A stretch of 64,000 nucleotides of DNA from a virus, in IMG/VR virus record IMGVR_UViG_3300001373_000001, positions 1 through 64,000 of that record; one strand, written 5' to 3'. Within the stretch, counting starts at the first letter, position 1, and the number at the start of each line of letters is the position of its first letter. Below are positions 52,801 through 61,301 of this stretch, one piece after another. The position numbers were made by a program, and so were the translations under genes. Under the pieces are notes generated by a model, which saw only the letters and a program-made list of their open reading frames with translations, made no database searches and was not told the DNA's origin.

Positions 52801-54369
52801 GCAAACGAATTCACATTAAAAGCTAAATTTGATTATTATAGATTTAATTCTGCTGTAAAAGAATCTGTTATATATCTAAATGAGATACTTGATGAGGGAC
52901 AGTTATTACATCCATTAAAGCCACAACAAGAGGTTATAACAGACTGGAGACAAATAGGTCTAGGAATATTTGGACTAGCTGATATGCTTATTAAAATGCA
53001 AATTAGATATGGTTCGGATGAATCAATTGATGTTTGTAGGAATATAGCTCATGCAATGGTTAATAAAGCTGTTGAGACTTCTGCTTTACTTGCTAAGGAT
53101 CAGGGAACTTATAAAATGTACAATAAAGAAGCTATTTTAAAAAGTGAATTCTTAAAATATAATTGCTCAAATGAAACTATTGACTTAGTAAGACAATATG
53201 GACTTAGAAACTCTCAGTTATTAACTATAGCGCCAACAGGATCACTCTCAACTTTATTTGGAGTTAGTGGTGGTATTGAACCTATTTTTGAAACTCATTA
53301 TACAAGGAAGACAGAATCATTACATGGTGAAGATGTATACTATGACGTGTTTACGCCAATTGTTGATAAGTATATGAAACTTAAAAATATAACAAAAGAA
53401 GAGTTGCCAGACTTTTTTGTAACTTCTATGAATTTAGATTACAAAGAGAGAATTAAAATGCAAGCTGTTTGGCAAAGATCAATTGATGCTAGTATTAGTT
53501 CTACTGTTAACTTAAACGAAGATGCAACAATAGAAGATGTTGAAGAGTTATATATGTTAGCATGGGAACATAGTTTAAAGGGTATTACAGTGTTTAGGAA
53601 CAATTGTAAAAGATTAGGCATACTAACTACTCCAATGAAGAAAGAACCTGTTGTAGAGCCTGCAAATGTTGTTGAGAGCGTAACATATGCAAACAATTCA
53701 CAAGTTCATTATATAGATTCTAATGGAAAATCTATTGAAATAAAAGTTGATACTAAACAACAAGAATTAGAAGTTCCAACAGGTTTACTATATACAAAAT
53801 ATAAGCTTAGAACAGGATGTGGAAATCTCTATTTATTTGTTGGAGCGGACTACAAAAATAAGAAAATTTACGATATTTTCGTAAATACTGATGGAACTAG
53901 TGGCTGTATGGTTAATACTATATCAAATGCTAGGTTAATTTCGAAATTATTAAGATTAGGATGTCCTCTAGAAGATATTGTAAAACAATTAAATAGCTCT
54001 GGAACTTGTAATAGTTATACTAATTCTAGAACTAAACAACTTGCGTACAATGAAATGTTGAAAAAAGATATCAGTGATAATTTGAAGAAAGAATTGGAAA
54101 ATAAAATAGGCGTTCCAATTTCAAAAGGTAAATCCTGCTCAAGTGCTATTGCCAACATTCTTATTGATATTAACAATAAGTTTATATCAAAAAATAATGA
54201 GGCTGCTGCTACTGATCCATTAGTAGTTAACCTACCTTATTTTCCAGTTACAAATAATGTAATTATTAAACCTTTAAGTTATGAAAATATTGAATGTAAA
54301 CACGAAAACATGAGATTTCAAGAAGGTTGTAATGTCTGCCCAGATTGTGGATATTCAAAATGTGATTAA
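49852..54369 (+). CDS. nrdJ: Class II (adenosylcobalamin-type) ribonucleotide reductase with two inteins
   Basis: 1505 residues precursor; 806 after removal of two inteins (residues 74-458 and 647-960). RNR sequence on the exteins: FLPAGRILAN, SYGGGVGLSLRDISPKG, QGRRGALMLSM, the GSCNLGSINLSEF stretch, and LLTIAPTGSLSTLFGVSGGI. The C-terminus EGCNVCPDCGYSKCD is the cysteine-rich tail that re-reduces the active site in NrdJ. The enzyme converts ribonucleotides to deoxyribonucleotides with B12 and works with or without oxygen. Both inteins interrupt highly conserved sites directly before a Cys. GAGGAAAT precedes the ATG. Confidence 0.9.
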   Translation: MEISKWLETQLQRDIWSKKYRNGDETFDQWLDRVSNSNPKIKDLIVNKQFLPAGRILANKGLQDIGKKITYSNCFVKNQMVTTQRGLIPIQKVIIGDYVLCDDNTWSEVVNLSNRLYEGDLYRIKTKYNFKDLICTPNHQVMTRDGWKRVDRLIHKNRGLEFHDEIKITKVDGINNQERVLDLSQFILSDDKYNVEVLDYTLVISRINSRSKRVYKSDRYITLDSDLYYLIGRFIGDGWLNYSEDDASYIFGIVFNSLNEMHSYEKCKEIIESKFECETSCYEPKDSHSIVLNTKSIVGFKLLEVLVGRYSTHKSIPEIMIGNLDVVLGILDSDGGIDKNGVIRIGLKNAYLIEQIRETLLLNNIISSESKVVSNGIKINKSKTFKSQTFVNKKMNRKLMPLLSKCYTDLRLNKVHDKIIDYNEVIDIIIEESMEVFVYNLEVKNIHSYTVNGLMVKNCYVLPPPQDNIESIFNTGKELARTFSYGGGVGLSLRDISPKGMRLNNAAKETTGTISFMQLYSDVTEAISQQGRRGALMLSMPISHPDIIDFINIKTDLTKVTKANISIEITDEFMIAVREDQDYTMKFTRTETGETISNTINARELFKIIAKNNWDYAEPGILFWNNIQKWNLLSEDDNFEYAGVNPCIPLGQYILTPTGYKKIQDVDGKISLCGRHFECSELIPSGYKNVVEIRTECGNIIRVSENHKILTKNGDKFASTLTDKDELAMDFKPIHNFVINNYDEYEKGIVVGWFIRHCVIYYDSYILTIRPRHKQFKDELIKYLSKYFTNLEIYQKNNKTNISLKNCPELSAFIENVLYNQDLHNVDILNRSKDFKIGIIKVFITSGRFDTKNRKMFRSLSIKDDYRQLQLLLAEFGILTSRYGNHWKRISFLENGLHFIGALTSSVNFEIKTMQRSIDFKTKKSYQKVDYVKPLGVMPVYDINVPKTGRFNLNSIVVHNCAEEPLPAYGSCNLGSINLSEFVANEFTLKAKFDYYRFNSAVKESVIYLNEILDEGQLLHPLKPQQEVITDWRQIGLGIFGLADMLIKMQIRYGSDESIDVCRNIAHAMVNKAVETSALLAKDQGTYKMYNKEAILKSEFLKYNCSNETIDLVRQYGLRNSQLLTIAPTGSLSTLFGVSGGIEPIFETHYTRKTESLHGEDVYYDVFTPIVDKYMKLKNITKEELPDFFVTSMNLDYKERIKMQAVWQRSIDASISSTVNLNEDATIEDVEELYMLAWEHSLKGITVFRNNCKRLGILTTPMKKEPVVEPANVVESVTYANNSQVHYIDSNGKSIEIKVDTKQQELEVPTGLLYTKYKLRTGCGNLYLFVGADYKNKKIYDIFVNTDGTSGCMVNTISNARLISKLLRLGCPLEDIVKQLNSSGTCNSYTNSRTKQLAYNEMLKKDISDNLKKELENKIGVPISKGKSCSSAIANILIDINNKFISKNNEAAATDPLVVNLPYFPVTNNVIIKPLSYENIECKHENMRFQEGCNVCPDCGYSKCD
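50071..51225 (+). mobile_element. Intein 1 of nrdJ with LAGLIDADG endonuclease
   Basis: 385 codons from Cys74 to Asn458. N-terminal splice block CFVKNQMVTTQRGLIPIQKV, then CTPNHQVMTRDGWKRV (block B with TxxH). The homing endonuclease is intact-looking: LIGRFIGDGWLNY and VVLGILDSDGGID each keep the acidic Asp. C-terminal block VFVYNLEVKNIHSYTVNGLM, then VKN, with Cys459 as +1 residue. The residue before Asn is Lys instead of the usual His. Confidence 0.9.
51790..52731 (+). mobile_element. Intein 2 of nrdJ with decayed endonuclease
   Basis: 314 codons from Cys647 to Asn960. Blocks: CIPLGQYILTPTGYKKIQDV, VSENHKILTKNGDKF and the end MPVYDINVPKTGRFNLNSIV, VHN (HN present), with Cys961 as +1. The LAGLIDADG helices are reduced to VVGWFIRHCV and KIGIIKVFITSGRFD; the expected acidic catalytic residues are missing. 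It likely splices but no longer cuts DNA. Confidence 0.85.
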
Positions 54370-54482
54370 AGATGAGTTTAATAATTAACATTAGTACTTA
54401 TTTAGAAGTTGAAATGAGTAAAATAATTGACATTTATGCTTAATTTATATCAAAAAATAAGCACGAAAGTAAAGGAATTAAT

Positions 54483-54983
54483 ATGAATATTAAAGTTGAA
54501 ATTTGTACTGAAGGAGTATCACTTCCGTTTTATGCAAATGAAGGCGATGCAGGAATGGACATTAGAAGTGCTGTTGATATGATAATTGCACCACAACAAA
54601 CTGTTGTTATACCAACAGGATTAAAGATGGCAATACCTAAAGGGTATGAACTCCAAGTACGTGCTAGAAGTGGTTTAAGCCTTAATACACCACTTAGAAT
54701 TTCAAATGGTATCGGTACTATAGATAGTGGTTTTAGAGATGAAATTGGTATTATAGTGACTAATACGTCAATGAAAACTGATAATGACCAATATACTATA
54801 CAAGAAGCATTCTACACTGATTCTAAAGGAAATAACCATGGTTCTTATATAATTAGAAAAGGTGATAGAATTGCTCAAATTGTACTCAATCAAATTCCCA
54901 CAATTGAATTTGAATTAGTTGAAGACGTTAAAAACTTTGGAATAGATAGAAATGGTGGATTGGGTAGTACTGGTACTAAATAA
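54483..54983 (+). CDS. dut: Trimeric dUTPase
   Basis: 166 residues, AAAGGA upstream. All five motifs are present: GDAGMDIRS, RARSGLSLNT, GTIDSGFRDEIGIIV (catalytic Asp), KGDRIAQIVL and RNGGLGSTG. A 20-residue insert between motifs 3 and 4 (QEAFYTDSKGNNHGSYII) is unusual. Converts dUTP to dUMP, keeping uracil out of DNA and feeding the ThyX reaction. Followed by the hairpin at 54988. Confidence 0.95.
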   Translation: MNIKVEICTEGVSLPFYANEGDAGMDIRSAVDMIIAPQQTVVIPTGLKMAIPKGYELQVRARSGLSLNTPLRISNGIGTIDSGFRDEIGIIVTNTSMKTDNDQYTIQEAFYTDSKGNNHGSYIIRKGDRIAQIVLNQIPTIEFELVEDVKNFGIDRNGGLGSTGTK

Positions 54984-54987
54984 GACT

Positions 54988-55009
54988 AGAGTGGATATTA
55001 TTCCACTCT
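54988..55009 (+). promoter_or_regulatory. Intercistronic hairpin between dut and thyX
   Basis: AGAGTGG (54988-54994) and CCACTCT (55003-55009), 8-base loop, then TTTA. Same stem sequence as at 31554-31576. May be a weak terminator or processing site. Confidence 0.6.
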
Positions 55010-55028
55010 TTACAAAGGAGAGTTTATT

Positions 55029-55766
55029 ATGTTTCTAACTGAAAATAAAGTAAGTTTAATAAACGAAAATCTAATTAATGAACCTAATATATTAAAAACA
55101 ATAGAAAAATGTACAAGACTTTGTTATGATTCTGGACATCTTACAACTCAAGATTCATATAAAAAAATAACTAAAAGTATTATAGATCACAATCATTTAG
55201 CAATGTTAGAGCATTATAGTTTATCATTCGAAATAACTTGTAGTCGTGGTTGTAGCATGGAGATTATAAGACATAGAATGGCAAGCTACGCTCAAAAATC
55301 CACAAGATACATTAATTCAACTAAAAGAAATTTTAATATCATTAATCCATACTGGACAAAACTAGAACTCGGAGAATATATTTATATCCAAGCTCCAAAC
55401 ATGTTTCAAACAGATGAGATTGCTATTATTAAAAATGGCGAACAAAATATAGTTACTCATGCATTTAATGAGCTTGACTGGAATTTGCCACACAATCAAT
55501 TTTTAAGAATGTGCTTAATGTCAGAGAAATTTTACTTTGAAACTATGACAATGAATAATTCACCTCAAGATTGTAAGTGCTTTATATTAGATTGTTTTGA
55601 AACTACTATAGTAATGACTGCTAATATCCGAGAATGGATTCATTTTATTAATTTAAGATATTATGAAACTACTGGAAAAGTATATCCAGAAATGAAAAAA
55701 GTAGCTGAAATGATATTAGATATTCTAAGCATAAAATTACCATTTGTATTTAAAAGAGGTGAATAA
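55029..55766 (+). CDS. thyX: Flavin-dependent thymidylate synthase
   Basis: 245 residues after AAAGGAGAG. ThyX motif RHRMASYAQKSTRY (RHRxxSxxxxSxR) at residues 81-94, with downstream NDxxW-like region REWIHFINLRYYETTG. Methylates dUMP to dTMP using methylene-tetrahydrofolate and FAD/NADPH, without needing dihydrofolate reductase. It follows dut directly in pathway order and precedes the kinase gene by two bases. Confidence 0.95.
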   Translation: MFLTENKVSLINENLINEPNILKTIEKCTRLCYDSGHLTTQDSYKKITKSIIDHNHLAMLEHYSLSFEITCSRGCSMEIIRHRMASYAQKSTRYINSTKRNFNIINPYWTKLELGEYIYIQAPNMFQTDEIAIIKNGEQNIVTHAFNELDWNLPHNQFLRMCLMSEKFYFETMTMNNSPQDCKCFILDCFETTIVMTANIREWIHFINLRYYETTGKVYPEMKKVAEMILDILSIKLPFVFKRGE

Positions 55767-55768
55767 TT

Positions 55769-56305
55769 ATGAATTACTTATATTGTATAATTGGAAAGTC
55801 TGGAGTGGGTAAAACTACTGTTGCTACTGCATTACAACAAGAATATGGGTTGAAGTCAATTGATTCTTATACAACTAGACCTCGCAGATCAGAGAATGAA
55901 GTTGGTCATATATTTGTTAGCAATAAAGAATTCGAAGTTATAAATCAAGATTTAGTTGCATATACATTTTTTGATAATAATCATTATGGAGTTACCTTAG
56001 ATCAAATAGAAGAATCGGATATATATGTTGTTGATTGGGTTGGATATCAAGATTTACTCAAAAACTATGAGGGTAATAAAATTATAAAATCAGTGTATTT
56101 AGATGCAAAAGAATCAGTATTGTTAAGTAGAATGTTGAGACGAGAAAATGATTATCTTAAAGCTCAAACAAGAATTCATCATGATAAAATGAAATTCAAC
56201 AAGATTAAAAAGAAGTGTGATTATTGTATTGAGAATACTTTGTTAAATAAAACTATACAAGAATTCAAGCGCATTATGGACTACAACAATTCTTTGAAAG
56301 GCTAA
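55769..56305 (+). CDS. Guanylate-kinase-like nucleotide kinase
   Basis: 178 residues. P-loop IGKSGVGKTTVATAL at 8-22; SYTTRPRRSENEVGHIFVS is the GMP-binding block of guanylate kinases, and SRMLRRENDY is the lid. Shorter than cellular Gmk (about 205). It likely phosphorylates GMP or dGMP for the polymerase, although small changes leave the base specificity open. Two-base gap to thyX and four-base gap to the polymerase gene. Confidence 0.85.
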   Translation: MNYLYCIIGKSGVGKTTVATALQQEYGLKSIDSYTTRPRRSENEVGHIFVSNKEFEVINQDLVAYTFFDNNHYGVTLDQIEESDIYVVDWVGYQDLLKNYEGNKIIKSVYLDAKESVLLSRMLRRENDYLKAQTRIHHDKMKFNKIKKKCDYCIENTLLNKTIQEFKRIMDYNNSLKG

Positions 56306-56309
56306 TGCT

Positions 56310-59300
56310 ATGAGATATAATAACTACCATAAGCATACACACGAGTCAAATATTAAAACTTTAGATTGTGTAGTCAAACCAATTGACTATATTAAACATA
56401 GCCTTAATTTAGGTCATACAAGCTATTCTAGCGTTGAACATGGTTGGACTGGTAAATACATGTTAAATTATGATTTATGTGTAGAAAATGGATTAAAATT
56501 GATATATGGAGTAGAAGCATACATTGTATTAGATAGATTCCAAAAAGATAAGTCTAATGCACATATAATTATTATAGCCTTAAATAGATTTGGATTTAAG
56601 CAATTAAATTTAATGCTGTCAGAAGCAAATAAGACTGGTCTATACTATAAAACTAGAATAGACTTGGAATTATTACTTAAACTTAATCCAGATGATTTTA
56701 TAGTCACTACAGCTTGCTTGGGTGGAATAGCAAATGCTAAATATAATCTAGACTTTATTGATCCAATCCATAATCATTTCGGGAACCATTTCTATTTAGA
56801 GATTCAAAATCATATATCAAATGAGCAAGCAGAATTAAATACTAGACTCCATAAGCTATCAATTGATAGGAATATAGAGCTAATACATGCAAATGATAGT
56901 CATTATATATTAGGATCAGATAGTAAGTATAGAGATTTATTATTGAAAGGCAAAGGCATAAATTACGCTGTAGAAGATGGATTTAAGCTTGATTATCCAG
57001 ATTATGATGTTATATTAGATAGATATAATAAACAAGGTGTATTAGCCTCTAAAACGGTAATTAAAGCTATACAAAATACATTGATATTTGATAACTGTGA
57101 AGATTTGAAATTTAATAAAGAAATTAAGATGCCAGCTTTCAAATGCAATGATACTACAAAAGAACTCAAAAAGATATTGAACAAAAAATATAAACAATCT
57201 GATGATAGAGATGTTTCTAGGAATAAAGAATATATAAAGTGTATTAAAGATGAACTTGATATAATAGTTAATACAAATATGCAAGATTATTTTTTGTATA
57301 ACGAAAAGATAATTAGAGTTTCAAAAGAAGATTATAACTTAGTTCTAACTAGAACAGGAAGAGGGTCGTGCGTAAGTTTTTATTTAAATAAACTATTAGG
57401 ATTCACAGAGATTGATAGACTTGTAAGCCCTATAACTCTATATCCTACAAGATTTATGTCAATTGAAAGAATATTATCTACTAAGAGTTTACCAGACATA
57501 GACTTTAATTGTGCCAATGTAGAACCAGTTGTAAAAGCTTCTAAACAAATTCTTGGCGAGAATGGTATTTATCAGATGATTGCTTTTGGTACTATGCAGA
57601 AGTCAGAAGCATTTCGAAACATGTGTAGAGCATTAGATTTAGATATAGAATTATATAATGAAGTTGCAAAAGACTTAGATCAATATTCAGAACATCCAGA
57701 TTGGAAAGATATAATTGAATCATCAAAAGTATTTATTGGTACTATAGACAAGATATCTCCAGCGCCATGTTCTTATCTAATGATGGATAAGGATATATCA
57801 GAAGAGATTGGATTAATCAGAGTAAATAATCTTATTTGTTGTGCAATGGATGGAATGACCGCAGAAGTATTTAAATACCTCAAGAACGACTTCTTAGTAG
57901 TAAAAGTATGGGATATAATATCTAAAACTTTTGAGGCTATAAACAAGCCTATACCCAATATCAAGCAACTAGAAGAATTACTTGATAATAAAGTTTGGGA
58001 TTTATACGAAAATGGTCTTACAGCTACACTAAACCAAGTTGAGACACAGTTATCAACAGGATTAGTCAAACAATATAAGCCTAAAAGTGTAGCAGAACTT
58101 TCAGCATTTGTTGCTTCTATTAGACCAGGATTCGCAAGTCTAGTGAATAAATTTATATCTAGAGAATACCATACAACAGGTATCAAAGAATTAGATGATT
58201 TATTAGAAGATAGTTACCATTATATGTTATACCAAGAATCTATCATGAAATTTCTAATATGGTGTGGTATAAAGGAATCTGAGACATACGACATCATCAA
58301 AAAGATTGCTAAAAAGAAATTTAAAGAGCATGAATTAATAGAGCTTAAAACTAAACTAATAAATGGATTTAAGGCTAAAACAAATGAAGTTGATAAGTTT
58401 AATGAAGTTTGGCAAGTAGTAGAAGATGCAGCCAATTACAGCTTTAATGCTAGTCATAGTTTATCTGTAGCATATGACAGTTTATACCAAGCTTATCTTA
58501 AGGCTAATTATACTATAGAATATTTTACTGTTTGTTTAAATATTTTCAAAGAAGACTTAGAGAAGACCAACAGGATAATAGATGAATTAGATCATTTTAA
58601 TATAAAATTATTCTCGGTTGATTTTGAGCATTGCAATGATGATTATTCATTTGATAAAGAAACTCAGACTATTTATCGAAGTGTATTGTCTATTAAAGGT
58701 TTTGGAGAAAAGACTAATATTAGTTATATAATTAATAAGCTTAACAAGAATAAATTTGATGATTTCATAGACTTACTAAATGCATTGATAGAGAATGGGT
58801 TACAACAATCAAAGATCAATATATTAATCAAACTTAACTTCTTTAAAAAGTTTGGAGATATTAATTACTTACTAGAAGTATCTAGAATATATAATCTATA
58901 TAATACTACTAAGATACTATCAAAAGAGAAAATTGAGAAAGCTAATTTAAATATAGAAATTGTTAAAAAGCACTTTAAAAAAGAGACTGAAAAAAGCTAT
59001 TCAGATATAGAATCCAATGTAAATTTTATTAAAGATATTTGTATAGATATAAAATATGAAAATTCCGATATAATAGATATTATACAATATGAAATGCTTT
59101 ACTATGACATGATTACAAGTACATTCAAGATTAGCAAATCAGTATATTATGTTCAAGATATTTTAGGAAAAAAGTCTAAAACTATTAAATGCTATAATCT
59201 TAAAACTGGTAAAACAATTATGTTTAAATTAGATTATAGAGTAATATTTAATTCCAAAAAGAATATGTATAATTATAATAAAGTGTTAATAACTAAAAAT

Positions 59301-59435
59301 ACATTTATAAAAATTATAAAATCTGAGTGGCAAGACAAGATGATGCTAGTTGATAGTAAATGGATACCAAGCGGTGAAAAAATATTAGCAATAAAAAGGT
59401 TCGATGGGTTAAATAATAAGCTTCAAACTATGTAA
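56310..59435 (+). CDS. dnaE: DNA polymerase III alpha (DnaE-type), phage form
   Basis: 1041 residues; AAAGG at 56297 fits ATG 56310. PHP domain at the start (YHKHTHES and, near residue 195, HANDSHY), the palm motif TRTGRGSCVSFYLNKLLGFT and the catalytic SLPDIDFN with Asp396 and Asp398. The third Asp probably lies further along in the palm and was not pinned down. The fingers/HhH part has KFISREYHTTGIKELDDLLE, and SLSIKGFGEKTN resembles a helix-hairpin-helix. No 3'-5' exonuclease gene is adjacent; proofreading may rely on the PHP domain. Length is shorter than bacterial DnaE (about 1160). Ends the 48-59 kb operon. Confidence 0.85.
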   Translation: MRYNNYHKHTHESNIKTLDCVVKPIDYIKHSLNLGHTSYSSVEHGWTGKYMLNYDLCVENGLKLIYGVEAYIVLDRFQKDKSNAHIIIIALNRFGFKQLNLMLSEANKTGLYYKTRIDLELLLKLNPDDFIVTTACLGGIANAKYNLDFIDPIHNHFGNHFYLEIQNHISNEQAELNTRLHKLSIDRNIELIHANDSHYILGSDSKYRDLLLKGKGINYAVEDGFKLDYPDYDVILDRYNKQGVLASKTVIKAIQNTLIFDNCEDLKFNKEIKMPAFKCNDTTKELKKILNKKYKQSDDRDVSRNKEYIKCIKDELDIIVNTNMQDYFLYNEKIIRVSKEDYNLVLTRTGRGSCVSFYLNKLLGFTEIDRLVSPITLYPTRFMSIERILSTKSLPDIDFNCANVEPVVKASKQILGENGIYQMIAFGTMQKSEAFRNMCRALDLDIELYNEVAKDLDQYSEHPDWKDIIESSKVFIGTIDKISPAPCSYLMMDKDISEEIGLIRVNNLICCAMDGMTAEVFKYLKNDFLVVKVWDIISKTFEAINKPIPNIKQLEELLDNKVWDLYENGLTATLNQVETQLSTGLVKQYKPKSVAELSAFVASIRPGFASLVNKFISREYHTTGIKELDDLLEDSYHYMLYQESIMKFLIWCGIKESETYDIIKKIAKKKFKEHELIELKTKLINGFKAKTNEVDKFNEVWQVVEDAANYSFNASHSLSVAYDSLYQAYLKANYTIEYFTVCLNIFKEDLEKTNRIIDELDHFNIKLFSVDFEHCNDDYSFDKETQTIYRSVLSIKGFGEKTNISYIINKLNKNKFDDFIDLLNALIENGLQQSKINILIKLNFFKKFGDINYLLEVSRIYNLYNTTKILSKEKIEKANLNIEIVKKHFKKETEKSYSDIESNVNFIKDICIDIKYENSDIIDIIQYEMLYYDMITSTFKISKSVYYVQDILGKKSKTIKCYNLKTGKTIMFKLDYRVIFNSKKNMYNYNKVLITKNTFIKIIKSEWQDKMMLVDSKWIPSGEKILAIKRFDGLNNKLQTM

Positions 59436-59451
59436 ATAGGATAATTATTAC

Positions 59452-59480
59452 TTGATATGTTTTATGCAACATGTTAAAAT
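59452..59480 (+). promoter_or_regulatory. Promoter of the 59518 gene
   Basis: TTGATA at 59452-59457, 17-base spacer ending in TG, TAAAAT at 59475-59480 (extended -10). Confidence 0.7.
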
Positions 59481-59517
59481 ATAAATTGAATACAATATTA
59501 TTATTGGAGGATTTCAT

Positions 59518-59871
59518 ATGAAAATCAAATTAAATTTCTACATAGACATTGGCAATCAATTAAAGCCAACAGAAGTGTCTAGTCTAATGAGCGACTTAAA
59601 TCGTCAAGTATTAAATAATCTAGTTTTAAACTCAAAAGTATTAGGAATTGAAGTATTATCAACTAATAAGGAATTTGAAGCATATATGCCAGAACTTACT
59701 AGTTGTAATGAGTGCAAAAATAAATGTGAAGAATGTGAAGAAGATGTTGAGGAAACTGAAACTGAGAGCGATGTTGAATATATTGATATGTCAGATATTT
59801 CAACAGATGAATTATTAGAGGAGTTGCGTTCTAGAATTGAACAAGGCAATGAAGAAGAGGACGAAGAATAA
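59518..59871 (+). CDS. Small acidic protein with cysteine cluster
   Basis: 117 residues after GGAGG at 59504-59508. Beta-alpha start (MKIKLNFYIDIGNQLKPTEV), then CNECKNKCEECEED (CxxCxxxCxxC, probable metal site) and a tail of mostly Glu/Asp with an LLEELRSRIEQG helix. The high negative charge suggests a DNA mimic or a partner for basic proteins. No family recognised. Confidence 0.75.
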   Translation: MKIKLNFYIDIGNQLKPTEVSSLMSDLNRQVLNNLVLNSKVLGIEVLSTNKEFEAYMPELTSCNECKNKCEECEEDVEETETESDVEYIDMSDISTDELLEELRSRIEQGNEEEDEE

Positions 59872-59877
59872 TTCGCC

Positions 59878-60150
59878 CTATATATAACTACCAACTATAT
59901 TCTTATCATCATTATGTTGTCTAGGCATAAATACTAGACCATGTGATTCGAAATAAGATTTACAAACATTTAAATCTTCGAATTTCTTAATTGTACTAGT
60001 AGTTTTTACACTTCCTTTACTTACTTCAAATAATCTTGATACTATGCTTTCTGGATAGTCTAAAGGTTGCTTATATATAGCATATATGTATATAGTATTA
60101 TTTGTATTATTACATATTATTATATCTTGTTTTTCAATGTCACCTTGCAA
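59878..60150 (-). CDS. Hypothetical protein on the opposite strand
   Basis: 90 residues with TTG start at 60150 and GGAAGGTG upstream. The central part (YPESIVSRLFEVSKGSVKTT, STIKKFEDLNVCKSYFESHG) has the look of a small regulator module. It converges on the acidic 59518 gene with six bases between stops. Moderate support only. Confidence 0.6.
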   Translation of the reverse strand: MQGDIEKQDIIICNNTNNTIYIYAIYKQPLDYPESIVSRLFEVSKGSVKTTSTIKKFEDLNVCKSYFESHGLVFMPRQHNDDKNIVGSYI

Positions 60151-60406
60151 ATTTTATTCACCTTCCTTTCTATTTCATATTACTACAACCAAAACTTTTT
60201 TTCAAATTAACTTTTTTGGTTAAATTGTTTTGGTATAAATTTAATAATTAATTTAATATGTTTATTGAAAGATATGAACCTATGAACTTATATATTAAAT
60301 ATTCATAGGTTTACATCTATTTTACAATAGTCTATTGACTAAGTGTATTAATTTAACATAAAGTCCATCGACTTTGCGTTAAAAAAATAAATTAGAGGTA
60401 TTTTAT
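60151..60406. other. Intergenic stretch between divergent genes
   Basis: About 250 AT-rich bases. It holds the ribosome-binding sites of both flanking genes and two small hairpins: AAAGTC-CATC-GACTTT at 60360-60375 before the resolvase gene, and an AACCTATGAA/TTCATAGGTT inverted repeat at about 60275-60312. No clear promoter. Confidence 0.4.
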
Positions 60407-60904
60407 ATGAATGTTGGTAAAAACTTTGAGAATCAGTTTAGGAAATCAGTTCCAAAAGATGTACTATATTACAGAAATAAAGATACCGACCTATCTTGGT
60501 GTGGTGGTAATAGTAAGTTTACTCCAAAAAGTGAATTTGATTGTTTATTATTTGATGGATATAATTTATTTATATTAGAACTTAAGTCTACTAAAGAATC
60601 AAGGATAAGTTTTGGAGATAACGGAATGATTAAGACCCACCAGATCAGATCATTAAATTCTTATTCGCACTATAAAAATTGTATTTCTGGATTTATATTT
60701 AATTTCAGAGATAATTCAAACTTTACTTGTTTTTTGAGCGTTCGAGATTTTGATATGATAACAACAGATACCGAGAAGAAATCAGTTAATATTAAAGAGA
60801 TCGCCAAATATTGTATTCCAATAGATAATAAACTACTTAGAATACAGTATTCATATGACATAGCAGGATTTTGTTTGAAATTTGCTGAAAATATTAATGT
60901 TTAA
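60407..60904 (+). CDS. RecU-like Holliday junction resolvase
   Basis: 165 residues after AGAGGT. Features of the phage RecU group (PD-(D/E)xK fold): GKNFENQFRKSVPKDV, SEFDCLLFDGYNLFILELKS giving the Asp and E-x-K of the active site, then TKESRISFGDNGMIKTHQIR. RecU resolves four-way junctions made during recombination and helps separate replicated copies. Last gene of the phage-type replication set. Confidence 0.85.
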   Translation: MNVGKNFENQFRKSVPKDVLYYRNKDTDLSWCGGNSKFTPKSEFDCLLFDGYNLFILELKSTKESRISFGDNGMIKTHQIRSLNSYSHYKNCISGFIFNFRDNSNFTCFLSVRDFDMITTDTEKKSVNIKEIAKYCIPIDNKLLRIQYSYDIAGFCLKFAENINV

Positions 60905-60972
60905 TAGGTTAGAATCTTTAAATTGTCCAGAGAATTTTACATTTTTGTAGTATTTTTACAGATATGTACATA

Positions 60973-61005
60973 AAAAAAGCAATATCAAATATATATTACT
61001 TTTTT
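60973..61005. terminator. Bidirectional terminator at the distal end of the CRISPR array
   Basis: AAAAAAG-C-AATAT (60973-60985) pairs with ATATT-A-CTTTTTT (60993-61005). On the minus strand the central mispair becomes G-T and a T-run follows, so it should stop the leftward array transcript; on the plus strand it serves the resolvase gene. Confidence 0.7.
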
Positions 61006-61044
61006 CAACTATGTACAAACTAATATGTTTACATTAGTTATCTG

Positions 61045-61301
61045 CTTTCAATATAGCAATTATTAGCTTCAATTCTAACAAATTAGTAAAGCTTAGTATC
61101 GTTTCAATGTACAATTGTTTAATATTTTCAACTGTTTCAATAATAGCAATTGTTGTCAACTAACCGTCAAGTAACCGTCAAGTAACCGCATGTTTTCAGC
61201 TTTCAATATACAATTGTCGTTTATGTCTGCTTGCAACATAGCAATTATTAAATCTAAATTAATATCAGTTTCAATATACAATTGTTTAAATATTTTCAAC
61301 T
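61045..61301 (-). repeat. Decayed CRISPR-repeat copies at the trailer end
   Basis: At least six diverged copies of the first two thirds of the repeat (plus-strand form TTTCAATATAgCAATTgTT) start at about 61045, 61101, 61134, 61199, 61229 and 61268. Spacing is irregular (30-65 bases). An 11-bp tandem repeat AACCGTCAAGT lies between at 61162-61188. Decay at this end fits transcription leftward, with the leader at the cas12f side. Confidence 0.7.

Noticed and set aside
54430-54460. A TTGACA box before dut as a promoter
   Set aside because: No acceptable -10 box lies at 16-18 bases spacing.
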